A stretch of DNA of 64,000 bases from Brachybacterium sp. SGAir0954 (GTDB lineage Bacteria > Actinomycetota > Actinomycetes > Actinomycetales > Dermabacteraceae), in NCBI RefSeq assembly GCF_005490785.1, contig NZ_CP027295.1, forward strand, positions 1,054,001 to 1,118,000, given 5' to 3'. Under the pieces are notes generated by a model. It was not told the DNA's origin. It searched no databases and saw only the letters and a program-made list of their open reading frames with translations. Made by a program: the position numbers and the translations under genes. Positions 8,259 through 20,913 of the stretch are shown here, piece by piece. The first letter of the stretch is position 1. Each line of letters starts with the position of its first letter.

Positions 8259-9098
8259 TCAGCGCAGCCCGGTGCCGCCCACGGAGCGGGTGATCTGCTT
8301 CTGGAAGACGATCATCAGCAGCATGAGCGGGAGCATCGCGAGGGTCGTCCCGGCCATGACGAGCGTCCAGTTGCTCGAGTACTGCGACTGCAGCGCCGAG
8401 GTCGCGACGGTGATCGTGCGCCACTCGGGGCCGGAGGTGATGACCATCGGCCACATGAAGCTGTTCCAGTGGGTGACGACCGTGATCAGCACGAGCGTGA
8501 CGATGATCGGCCGGTTCAGCGGCACCACGAGGTTCCACAGCAGGCGCAGGGTGCCGGCGCCGTCGATGCGCATGGCGTCCATGAGCTCGCTCGGCATCTG
8601 CCGGAAGTTCTCGCGCAGCAGGAAGATCGCGTAGGGCGAGCCGAGCACGAAGGGCAGCACGAGCGCCCAGAAGGTGTTGCGCAGCCCCGCCTCGCTGAGC
8701 ATCAGGTACAGCGGCACCACGACGACCACCTGCGGCACCATGAGCGTCGCCACGAACACCCAGAACAGCAGGTCGCGGCCGGGGAAGCGGAGGTGCGCGA
8801 AGGCGTAGGCGGCGAGCACCGAGAACACGATCTGCCCCACGAGGATCACGGCGACCATCTGCACGGTCACCGCCACCGGGGTGACGAAGCCGTCCACCGA
8901 GGAGAGCAGCGTCGAGAAGCTCTCGAGCGTGGGCGGGGCGGGCAGGTGCAGGGGACCCTGCTGGGCGAGCTGGCGCGGCGAGGTGAGCGAGGTGAGCACG
9001 GAGACCGTGAACGGGGCGAGCGTGAGCAGGGCCGCGGCGAGCAGCACCAGATAGGTGGCGCCGTGGCCGAGCGCGCGGCGGGCGAGGTTCTTCTTCAC
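8259..9098 (-). CDS. Carbohydrate ABC transporter permease (MalG type)
   Basis: A 279-residue inner-membrane permease with six predicted membrane helices. The family EAA loop is present as ELMDAMRIDGAGTLRLLWNLVVPLNRPIIV, the contact site for the ATPase. The N-terminus (LTLAPFTVSVLTSL) is typical of MalG-like subunits. The GTG start lies 11 nt after the stop of the first permease, so the two form one operon. Works with the 9110-9973 permease and the 6804-8141 binding protein in sugar uptake. Confidence 0.93.
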   Translation of the reverse strand: MKKNLARRALGHGATYLVLLAAALLTLAPFTVSVLTSLTSPRQLAQQGPLHLPAPPTLESFSTLLSSVDGFVTPVAVTVQMVAVILVGQIVFSVLAAYAFAHLRFPGRDLLFWVFVATLMVPQVVVVVPLYLMLSEAGLRNTFWALVLPFVLGSPYAIFLLRENFRQMPSELMDAMRIDGAGTLRLLWNLVVPLNRPIIVTLVLITVVTHWNSFMWPMVITSGPEWRTITVATSALQSQYSSNWTLVMAGTTLAMLPLMLLMIVFQKQITRSVGGTGLR

Positions 9099-9109
9099 GG
9101 GGCTTCCGC

Positions 9110-9973
9110 TCAGCTCATGTCGTAGGTGATGCGGGAGGAGAACCAGCGCTGCTGGACCACCGTGATCACCACGAGGAGGAGGAACAGGATGACGGCGACG
9201 GCGCTCGCGCGGCCCAGGTGGGAGTTCTGGAACGCCTCGTGGTAGACGAGGGAGGCGATGACCTCGGTGCGGTGCCGGGGGCCGCCGCCGGTGAGCGCGT
9301 AGACCATGTCGAACACCTGGAAGCTCGCGACGACCTGGGTGATCGCGAGGAAGAAGGTGGTGGGGCGCAGCAGCGGGATCGTCATGTGCCGGAGCGTCTG
9401 GAACGGACCGGCGCCGTCGAGCCGCGCGGCCTCGTAGATCGAGTCGGGGATCCGGCCCAGGCCCGCCTGGAAGAACAGGCTGATGTAGCCGACGTTCTGC
9501 CAGATCGCGACGAAGGCGACCGCGGGCAGCGCGAGCGTCGGGTCGGTGAGCCATTCGACGCGGATGCCGAGCAGCGTGTTCAGCGCGCCCGTGGAGGGCT
9601 GGAAGATCCAGGTCCAGACGACGCCGAGCGCGAGCGGCGCGCACACCCACGGGATCACGACGATCACCCGCACCACGGCGGAGCCGGGCAGCGCGCGCAC
9701 GAGCTGGGTCGCGAGGATCAGCCCCAGCGCGAGGGACAGCGGTACCGAGAGAAGCGTGAACACGGCCGTGACCAGCAGGGAGTTCAGGAGCGCGCCGTCG
9801 GCCAGCAGGGAGCGGTAGTTCTCGAGCCCCACGAAGTCGCGGGTGCCCAGCAGGTCCCAGTCGAAGAAGGAGACGCCGAGCGCGAGCAGCACGGGCAGGA
9901 TCAGGAAACAGGCCACGCCGATCGTCGCGGGCGCCACGAGCATCCAGCCCAGCAGGGAGCGGCGCGGTCTCAT
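9110..9973 (-). CDS. Carbohydrate ABC transporter permease (MalF type)
   Basis: A 287-residue sugar permease and the first gene of the uptake operon. It begins with a cytoplasmic RPRRS and a first helix, then has the FVGLENYRSLL segment common in MalF/UgpA subunits and the EAA loop SIYEAARLDGAGPFQTLRHMTIPLLRPT. Six hydrophobic segments are visible. The ATG at 9973 is the first good start after the -10 region at about 10.02 kb; no strong ribosome binding site precedes it. Confidence 0.93.
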   Translation of the reverse strand: MRPRRSLLGWMLVAPATIGVACFLILPVLLALGVSFFDWDLLGTRDFVGLENYRSLLADGALLNSLLVTAVFTLLSVPLSLALGLILATQLVRALPGSAVVRVIVVIPWVCAPLALGVVWTWIFQPSTGALNTLLGIRVEWLTDPTLALPAVAFVAIWQNVGYISLFFQAGLGRIPDSIYEAARLDGAGPFQTLRHMTIPLLRPTTFFLAITQVVASFQVFDMVYALTGGGPRHRTEVIASLVYHEAFQNSHLGRASAVAVILFLLLVVITVVQQRWFSSRITYDMS

Positions 9974-10017
9974 CGGGCCCTCGCGGGGGCGCTCACGGTC
10001 CGGGTTCTCACCGCCAC

Positions 10018-10023
10018 AACGTA
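10018..10023 (-). promoter_or_regulatory. -10 box (TACGTT) of the sugar-uptake operon
   Basis: TACGTT on the minus strand fits TANNNT and would give a leader of about 38 nt before the ATG at 9973. It is embedded in GGGATACGT. The -35 is not clear. Confidence 0.4.
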
Positions 10024-10045
10024 TCCCAGCAGGGCCGACGGGCGC

Positions 10046-10075
10046 CGGTCCCCCCCGGCGGGGCCGGGGAGACCG
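10046..10075 (-). terminator. Hairpin downstream of the CDF gene
   Basis: Arms CGGTC-C-rich-CGGC and GCCGGGG-A-GACCG pair over about 12 bp with one imperfection and a short loop. It is just beyond the stop of the minus-strand cation-efflux gene (10091). Confidence 0.5.
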
Positions 10076-10090
10076 AGCGGAGTCATCCTG

Positions 10091-11104
10091 TCAGGGCGCG
10101 ACGCGGGCGACGCGCACGACCATCTCGTCGACGTTGGGCATGTGCCCCTGCACCGAGGCCTCGGCCTCCGCGGCGAGGCGGTCCGCCGCCTCGAGCGTCG
10201 TCGCGGAGGTGCGGACGACCGCGTCCCCGTGCAGGCGGTGCCCGACCCAGCGCAGTCGCACGCGCTCCACCGACGTCACGCCGGGGGCATGGGCGAGGGC
10301 GTGCTCGGCGCGGTCCACGATCTCGGGCTCGATGCCGTCCATGAGGCGGAGGCCGACGGAGCGCACCGTACCGATGAGCAGCACGGCGATCATCGCGGAG
10401 ATCAGCAGGCCGATGATCGGGTCCGCGAGCGGGAATCCGAGCAGCACACCCACGCTGCCCGCGACCACGGCGAGCGAGGTGAAGCCGTCGGTGCGGGCGT
10501 GCACCCCGTCGGCGACCAGCGCGGCGGAGCCGATCCTGCGGCCCACACGGATCCGGTACTCCGCGACCGCCTCGTTGCCGAGGAACCCGACGATGCCGGC
10601 AGCGATCACGAGGCCGACGTTCTCCATCGGCCTCGGTGTGATCATGCGGTCGATGGCCTCGTAGGCCGCGATGACCGCGGACAGCGCGATCATGAGGACG
10701 ATGAAGAGGCCGGCGAGGTCCTCGGCGCGGTTGTACCCGTAGGTGAACTTCCGGGTGGCGACCCGGCGGGACAGGACGAACGCGATCCACAGCGGGACGG
10801 CGGTGAGGGCGTCGGAGAGGTTGTGGATCGTGTCGGCGAGGAGCGCGACCGAGCCGGAGAACGCGACGATGACCGCCTGCACGACGGTCGTGGCGAGCAT
10901 GAGCACGAGGCTGATCTTGAGCGCTCGGATGCCCTCGGAATGGGCTTCCATCGCGTCGTCGATCGAGTCGGCGGCGTCGTGGGAGTGTGGGACGAAGATC
11001 CCGTACAGCACGCCCTTGAGCCCGGTCGGGTGGGAGTGGCCGTGCTCGCCGTGGTCGTGCCCGTGCCCGTGCCCGTGCTCGTGCTCGTGGGGCTGCGCGA
11101 TCAC
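10091..11104 (-). CDS. Cation diffusion facilitator (CDF) family efflux transporter
   Basis: A 337-residue metal/proton antiporter of the CDF family, expelling divalent metals such as Zn(II). The N-terminus has alternating His with Gly, Glu or Asp (about 10 His in 25 residues), a metal-binding tail. Six membrane helices follow, with the two metal-site motifs HNLSDALT (helix II, preceded by LLADT) and DGVHARTDGFTS (helix V). The C-terminal cytoplasmic domain ends in MPNVDEMVVRVARV. The GTG start overlaps the stop of the upstream ArsR gene by 4 nt (GTGA), so the pump is cotranslated with its probable sensor. Confidence 0.93.
   Translation of the reverse strand: MIAQPHEHEHGHGHGHDHGEHGHSHPTGLKGVLYGIFVPHSHDAADSIDDAMEAHSEGIRALKISLVLMLATTVVQAVIVAFSGSVALLADTIHNLSDALTAVPLWIAFVLSRRVATRKFTYGYNRAEDLAGLFIVLMIALSAVIAAYEAIDRMITPRPMENVGLVIAAGIVGFLGNEAVAEYRIRVGRRIGSAALVADGVHARTDGFTSLAVVAGSVGVLLGFPLADPIIGLLISAMIAVLLIGTVRSVGLRLMDGIEPEIVDRAEHALAHAPGVTSVERVRLRWVGHRLHGDAVVRTSATTLEAADRLAAEAEASVQGHMPNVDEMVVRVARVAP
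11056..11090. repeat. Hexamer tandem repeat coding the His-rich tail of the CDF protein
   Basis: About five consecutive copies of a 6-bp unit (CGTGCC or CGTGCT on the plus strand, coding His-Gly or His-Glu on the minus strand). Slippage would change the tail length by two residues without changing frame. Confidence 0.7.
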
Positions 11105-11466
11105 GCCTCCTCCTCGTGGTGGTGCGCGGGCGTGCGGCCGCCGGCGACGGAGTGCTCGGCCTGGAAGATCGCGTCGGAGACGAGCTGGGAGGCGTGCTCG
11201 TTCTCGAGCCGGTAGAACACCCGCTGTCCCTGCTGCCGGGTCGCGACGATCCGGGCCATGCGCAGCTTCGCCAGGTGCTGGGAGACCGCGGCGGGGGACT
11301 TCTCCAACAGTTCCGCCAGATGGTTGACGGAGAGCTCGTCCTGCTCGCGCAGGGCGAGGATGATCCGCACGCGGGTGGCGTCCGCGAGCAGCCCGAAGAC
11401 CTCCACGGCGAGCTCGACGTACGGGCTCTGCGGATCCAGTCCGCACATCTTCTTGTCTGCGTTCAT
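11101..11466 (-). CDS. ArsR/SmtB family metal-responsive repressor
   Basis: A 121-residue winged-helix repressor. The DNA-binding core runs from LADATRVRIILALREQDELSVNHLAELLEKSPAAVSQHLAKLRMARIV to the wing TRQQGQRVFYRL. A cysteine lies at position 8 and the C-terminus is HHHEEEA, so metal ligands may be at both ends, as in Zn/Ni/Co sensors with alpha5-type sites. It is the first gene of a two-gene operon with the CDF pump, which it probably represses until metal is bound (inference from family and context). ATG 11466 overlaps a palindrome that may be its own operator. Confidence 0.9.
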   Translation of the reverse strand: MNADKKMCGLDPQSPYVELAVEVFGLLADATRVRIILALREQDELSVNHLAELLEKSPAAVSQHLAKLRMARIVATRQQGQRVFYRLENEHASQLVSDAIFQAEHSVAGGRTPAHHHEEEA

Positions 11467-11483
11467 GCGCAGATGATTGCACA
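11466..11483 (-). promoter_or_regulatory. Imperfect palindrome at the arsR start (possible operator)
   Basis: On the minus strand the sequence reads TGTGCA-N6-TGCGCA, an inverted repeat with one mismatch, overlapping the start codon. A weak -10-like CAATCA falls inside it, 7 nt before the ATG, the leaderless distance. A repressor bound here would cover the promoter. Confidence 0.4.
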
Positions 11484-11556
11484 AAGCGTCGCGAGCGTCG
11501 AGAGTCGAGCGTCGCGCATGGGGCGACGACGCCGTCCAGCAGCACCGCAGGTCCAT

Positions 11557-11562
11557 TACGCT
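11557..11562 (+). promoter_or_regulatory. -10 box (TACGCT) for leaderless nadE
   Basis: TACGCT ends 7 nt before the ATG at 11570 and no Shine-Dalgarno is present, so a leaderless transcript is likely. Confidence 0.5.
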
Positions 11563-11569
11563 CGGGCGC

Positions 11570-13825
<2,256 letters not shown>

Positions 13826-13834
13826 TCCGGACGT

Positions 13835-13868
13835 GCGCGGGGCCGACGGCGGCCCGTCGGCCCCGCGC
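13835..13868 (+). terminator. Intrinsic terminator-like hairpin after nadE
   Basis: A perfect 15-bp stem (13835-13849 with 13854-13868, loop of 4) lies 10 nt after the nadE stop. It can be extended by further pairs around one bulge. No U-tract. Confidence 0.7.
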
Positions 13869-14019
13869 GCACAGCACCTCCACAGGCCTCGCATGATGTC
13901 TGCACCACGCGTCCTCGCAGAATCGGGATCGCCGGGCGATGATGAGAAGGGCGCGACCCGACGTGCCCGGCAGGCGCCCGCGCCCGTCGCCCGTCCCGTC
14001 GAACGAAGGCCACGCCCCC

Positions 14020-14682
14020 ATGGATCTGATCCACATGCTGATGGACCCCGCCCAGCTGCTCGCGCAGTTCGGGACCGCCTTCTGGTGGGTCGCGCACCTC
14101 ATCGTCTTCATCGAGTGCGGGCTGTTCTTCCCGATCCTTCCGGGCGACTCGCTGCTCTTCGCGATCGGCATGTTCTCCCACGGCGGGGAGCTCACGACGC
14201 CGCTGGGCATCTCGCTGATCACCCTGATCGTCGCCGCCTTCGCCGGCAACGTGGTGGGCTACGAGATCGGCCGCGGGGTGGGCCATTCGCTCTACGAGCG
14301 CGACGGCCGCTTCCTCAAGCGCAAGTACTTCGACCAGACCATCGAGTTCTTCGAGCGCTACGGCCGCCGCGCCCTCGTGCTGGGCCGCTTCGTGCCGATC
14401 GTGCGCACCTTCATCACGGTCGTCGCGGGCGTGGGCCAGATGCCGCGCCGCGTGTTCTACACGTGGTCCGCGGTGGGCGCCGTGCTGTGGGTCGTGCTGA
14501 TCACGATGCTCGGCTACGGCCTGGGCGGCGTGGCGCTGATCCGCGACCACCTCGAGGCGGCCGTGCTGCTGCTCGTCGCGGTCTCCGTGCTGCCGATGGC
14601 GCTCGAGGCGCTGCGCCGCAGGATGCGCGCCTCCCGCATGCCCGAGGAGCTCGAGGCGGAGCGCGAGGACGCCGCGCTCTGA
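14020..14682 (+). CDS. DedA family membrane protein
   Basis: A 220-residue inner-membrane protein of the DedA/VTT superfamily, whose members are thought to move lipids such as undecaprenyl phosphate or phosphatidylethanolamine. Landmarks: E-C-G-LFFPILPGDSLLF near residue 35, GNVVGYEIGRGVG, then the conserved FFERYGRRALVLGRFVPIVRTF, including the functional G-RF-P-x-x-R motif. A charged C-terminal tail ends the protein. ATG 14020 has GAAGG about 10 nt upstream. In the same direction as nadE but behind its terminator, so probably a separate unit. Confidence 0.93.
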   Translation: MDLIHMLMDPAQLLAQFGTAFWWVAHLIVFIECGLFFPILPGDSLLFAIGMFSHGGELTTPLGISLITLIVAAFAGNVVGYEIGRGVGHSLYERDGRFLKRKYFDQTIEFFERYGRRALVLGRFVPIVRTFITVVAGVGQMPRRVFYTWSAVGAVLWVVLITMLGYGLGGVALIRDHLEAAVLLLVAVSVLPMALEALRRRMRASRMPEELEAEREDAAL

Positions 14683-14737
14683 GCGCGCATCACGCGCACC
14701 GGCGGGGCTGAGCCCCGCACGTCCGCTCGACCACCAC

Positions 14738-14764
14738 GCCCGTCCGGCCCTGCGCCGGGCGGGC
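14738..14764 (+). terminator. Hairpin after the DedA gene
   Basis: 11-bp arms (14738-14748 and 14754-14764, one mismatch, loop of 5) between the DedA gene and the mntH promoter. Confidence 0.5.
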
Positions 14765-14798
14765 GTTCTGCGCCGTGTCGCGACTCCCGCCCGGGAGA

Positions 14799-14818
14799 GG
14801 TTTAAGGTACGTTAAACC
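14799..14818 (+). promoter_or_regulatory. 20-bp palindrome over the mntH promoter, probable MntR/DtxR-type operator
   Basis: The half-sites GGTTTAA and TTAAACC are perfectly inverted around a near-symmetric centre (GGTAC-G). The site contains the -10 box TACGTT (14808-14813), which ends 7 nt before the mntH ATG. A bound repressor would therefore block transcription. Family knowledge: DtxR/MntR proteins bind A/T-rich palindromes of about this length. A DtxR-type regulator is encoded immediately downstream of mntH. Confidence 0.65.
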
Positions 14819-14820
14819 GC

Positions 14821-16149
14821 ATGGCCGACGAGACCCGCACCCCCGCGCCCGCCGCCCCCGTCGAGAGGGCCGCGCGCCCGGTCGAGCCTGCCCCCGCGAC
14901 CGCCGCCGTCGGTCCCGCCGACGGTGCGGCCGCCGCGCCGCGACGGGGTCATGTCCTGCGCCTGCTGGGCCCCGCCTTCGTCGCCGCGATCGCCTACGTG
15001 GACCCCGGCAACATCGCCGCCAACATCACCGCGGGCGCCCGCCACGGCTACCTCCTGCTGTGGGTGCTCGTCGCCGCGAACCTCATGGCGATGCTCGTGC
15101 AGTACCTCTCCGCGAAGCTCGGCGCCGTCACCGGCCGCACCCTCCCGCAGCTGCTCGGTGCCTCCCTGGGCCGCCGCGCCCGCCTGCTCTACTTCGCGCA
15201 GGCCGCCGCCATGGCCATCGCGACCGACGTCGCCGAGGTCGTGGGCGGTGCGATCGCCCTGCACATCCTCTTCGACCTGCCGCTGCTGCTGGGCGGCGTC
15301 ATCGTCGGCCTCGTCTCCCTGTCCCTGCTCGCCGTGCAGTCCCGGCGCGGGCAGCGCCCCTTCGAGGCGGTCGTCATCGGCCTGCTCGCCGTGATCACCG
15401 TCGGCTTCCTCGCGGGCCTCGTCGTCGACCCGCCGGAGCCCGCTGCCGTCGCCTCCGGCCTCGTGCCCCGCTTCGACGGCCCCGGCACCGTGCTCCTCGC
15501 CGCCTCCATGCTCGGCGCGACCGTCATGCCCCACGCGATCTACCTGCACTCGGGCCTCGTGCGCGACCGCCACGGCGGCGGCGGGTCCCCGCAGCGGGTG
15601 GGGCTGCTGCTGCGCGGCGCCCGGCTCGACGTGGTCCTCTCGCTGTGCGTCGCGGGGCTCGTGAACATCGCGATGCTCGTCCTCGCCGCGGAGGCCCTCC
15701 CCGGCATCCCCGGGACGGACACGATCGAGGGCGCCCATGCCGCGATAGCCGCCGCGCAGGGCCCCGTGATCGGCGTGCTGTTCGGCATCGGCCTGCTCGC
15801 CTCCGGCCTCGCCTCCTCCTCGGTGGGCGCGTACGCCGGGGCGGAGATCATCCGCGGCCTGCTGAAGGTGCGCGTGCCGCTCATGCTGGGCCGCGCCCTC
15901 ACCCTGATCCCCGCGCTGCTCGTCCTCGCCGCGGGCGCCGAGCCCACCGGCGCGCTCGTCATGAGCCAGGTCGTGCTGAGCCTCTGCCTGCCCTTCGCGC
16001 TGATCCCGCTGGTGGTGCTCACCTCGCGCCGCTCCCTGCTGGGCGAGCGGGCGAACCCGCTGCCGCTCGCGATCATCGCCTGGGTGGTCGTCGCGCTGAT
16101 CGTCGCCCTGAACGTCGCGCTCGTGGTGCTCGGCGCGGGCGGGGCCTGA
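14821..16149 (+). CDS. mntH: NRAMP-family Mn(II)/divalent metal transporter
   Basis: A 442-residue proton-coupled metal importer. After a 40-residue Ala/Pro-rich tail comes LLGPAFVAAIAYVDPGNIAANITAGA with the metal-binding DPGN of helix 1. Helix 6 carries the second site as MLGATVMPHAIYLHS (A-x-x-MPH). Eleven hydrophobic segments are visible. The ATG is leaderless-type, 7 nt from a -10 box inside a palindromic operator. Together with the downstream DtxR-type gene this fits Mn-repressed Mn uptake. Fe or other metals cannot be excluded. Confidence 0.94.
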   Translation: MADETRTPAPAAPVERAARPVEPAPATAAVGPADGAAAAPRRGHVLRLLGPAFVAAIAYVDPGNIAANITAGARHGYLLLWVLVAANLMAMLVQYLSAKLGAVTGRTLPQLLGASLGRRARLLYFAQAAAMAIATDVAEVVGGAIALHILFDLPLLLGGVIVGLVSLSLLAVQSRRGQRPFEAVVIGLLAVITVGFLAGLVVDPPEPAAVASGLVPRFDGPGTVLLAASMLGATVMPHAIYLHSGLVRDRHGGGGSPQRVGLLLRGARLDVVLSLCVAGLVNIAMLVLAAEALPGIPGTDTIEGAHAAIAAAQGPVIGVLFGIGLLASGLASSSVGAYAGAEIIRGLLKVRVPLMLGRALTLIPALLVLAAGAEPTGALVMSQVVLSLCLPFALIPLVVLTSRRSLLGERANPLPLAIIAWVVVALIVALNVALVVLGAGGA

Positions 16150-16182
16150 GCCCGTGCCGTCCCCGCTCGCCGGCGCCCCGGC

Positions 16183-16188
16183 TACGAT
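16183..16188 (+). promoter_or_regulatory. -10 box (TACGAT) for leaderless mntR
   Basis: TACGAT ends 6 nt before the GTG at 16195. No ribosome binding site is present. This gives the regulator its own promoter without the palindrome seen before mntH. Confidence 0.5.
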
Positions 16189-16194
16189 GCCGGG

Positions 16195-16875
16195 GTGCAT
16201 CCGGACCAGCTGAGCCCCGTGGCCCAGGACTACCTCAAGGTGATCTGGACCCGCACCGAGTGGGGCGCGGACCCGATGACCACCGGCGATCTCGCCGAGC
16301 ACTTCGGCACGAGCGCCGCCAACGTCACCGAGACCCTCAAGCGCCTCGACGCGCAGGGCCTCGTCGAGCGCGTCCCCTACAAGCCGGTCGCCCTCACCGA
16401 GGTGGGGCTGCGCTGCGCGGTCGCCATGGTGCGCCGGCACCGCCTGCTGGAGACCTATCTCGTCGAGAAGCTCGGCTACGGCTGGCACGAGGTGCACGAC
16501 GAAGCCGAGCGCCTCGAGCACGCCGTGAGCGACGATTTCGTGACCCGCATCGACGAGGCGCTGGGCCATCCGACGGCGGATCCCCACGGCGACCCGATCC
16601 CGGATGCCGGGCACCGCTCCTCCCATCCCGAGGACGCCCTGACCCTCGCCGCCGTGCAGGCCGCGGGCGCGTACCGGGTGCTGCGGGTGAGCGACGCGGA
16701 TCCGGCCGTGCTCCAGCGGGCGCGGGAGCTGGGCGTCGTCCCCGGTGCTGAGCTCGAGATCGGGCCCGGCGGCGGCCCGGACGGCACGCGCGCGGTGCGG
16801 GCGCCGGGCGGTGCGCCGCTCGAGGTGGGCGCCGAGCTCGCGGGGGCGACCCTCGTCGTCCCCGTGGTCGGCTGA
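16195..16875 (+). CDS. mntR: DtxR/MntR family metal-dependent repressor
   Basis: A 226-residue three-domain regulator. Residues 1-70 form the winged helix (DYLKVIWTRTEWGADPMTTGDLAEHFGTSAANVTETLKRL); residues 70-140 form the dimerisation/metal domain with RRHRLLETYLVEKLGYGWHEVHDEAERLEHAVSD, the His/Glu-rich ligands of the family; the C-terminal 75 residues look like the SH3/FeoA-like domain. It lies 45 nt after mntH, and the operator-like palindrome before mntH makes it the likely Mn-dependent repressor of that gene. IdeR-like iron control is the main alternative. Confidence 0.88.
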   Translation: MHPDQLSPVAQDYLKVIWTRTEWGADPMTTGDLAEHFGTSAANVTETLKRLDAQGLVERVPYKPVALTEVGLRCAVAMVRRHRLLETYLVEKLGYGWHEVHDEAERLEHAVSDDFVTRIDEALGHPTADPHGDPIPDAGHRSSHPEDALTLAAVQAAGAYRVLRVSDADPAVLQRARELGVVPGAELEIGPGGGPDGTRAVRAPGGAPLEVGAELAGATLVVPVVG

Positions 16876-16946
16876 GCCGTCCGTCACCACCCCCGTCCGG
16901 GATCGGCGTCGCGACGGACGTCACGGCGCGCAGGGCGCATCGTCCA

Positions 16947-16952
16947 TACAAT
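16947..16952 (+). promoter_or_regulatory. -10 box (TACAAT) upstream of lysC
   Basis: The best -10 match in the 204-bp gap between mntR and lysC. It would give a leader of about 120 nt. I see no clear riboswitch or attenuator in that leader. Confidence 0.4.
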
Positions 16953-17079
16953 GTGGACCGGCCCCTGTCCAGTCCCGAACGGACGGTCGAGGGGGCGTCG
17001 CGCGCCGTGCGACGCTATCCGCCGCACCGACCGAGCGGCGCGCCCCCGGGGCGCCGCCCGAACCCGAGGAGTCCGTCAG

Positions 17080-20449
<3,370 letters not shown>

Positions 20450-20532
20450 CCATCAGTGGGGCCGCTGCGTCGTGTCGTGCCCGACCATCCGGTCCCGGTG
20501 CTCCTCGGCGCCCACCGGGAGGACAGGACACG

Positions 20533-20913
20533 ATGGGCAGCGTGATGCTGACGGCCGCGGAGGCGGCCTCCCTCAGCGGGGTCGACGTCGTCGGCTCCGA
20601 CGGAGCCGCCGTGGGCCGGGTGCGCGATGTGTACCTCATGGACCGCGACCGCTCGATCGCCGCGCTCGGCGTGACCCGCGGGCGCCTGTCCACGACGACC
20701 GTGCTCGTGCCCGCCGCCGTCGTCCTCGAGGAGACGCTGCGGCCGCACTCCGGCGAGTACGAGCACACGGCGCCGATCCGCCTGAGCGTCCCCGCCCGCT
20801 CCGCGCGCGCCGCGGAGGAGCCGCCCGCCACGGGGCACCTCTCCCCGGAGGATCTGCGCCGCGCCGAGCTCGCCCTCCTGCCCACCGGCTCCGAGGAGGC
20901 ACCGCAGGGATGA
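20533..20913 (+). CDS. PRC-barrel domain protein
   Basis: A 126-residue protein. Its first 75 residues resemble a PRC-barrel, with the pattern LSGVDVVGSDGAAVGRVRDVYLMDRDRSIAALGVTRG followed by a VLVPAAVVLEE strand, and a disordered acidic tail follows. PRC-barrels occur in RimM and in photosynthetic H subunits; stand-alone forms are common in actinobacteria and of unknown role. ATG 20533 has GGAGG 10 nt upstream. Its stop overlaps the next ATG by 4 nt (ATGA), so it is cotranslated with a glycosyltransferase. Confidence 0.75.
   Translation: MGSVMLTAAEAASLSGVDVVGSDGAAVGRVRDVYLMDRDRSIAALGVTRGRLSTTTVLVPAAVVLEETLRPHSGEYEHTAPIRLSVPARSARAAEEPPATGHLSPEDLRRAELALLPTGSEEAPQG

Noticed and set aside
11056-11090. 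Hexamer repeats considered as a CRISPR-like array
   Set aside because: Units are 6 bp with no spacers and code for the His-rich tail of the CDF transporter.
16878-16920. 8-bp inverted repeat (CGTCCGTC/GACGGACG) after mntR
   Set aside because: Arms are 27 nt apart in GC-rich sequence; weak as a terminator and no clear reason to call an operator.
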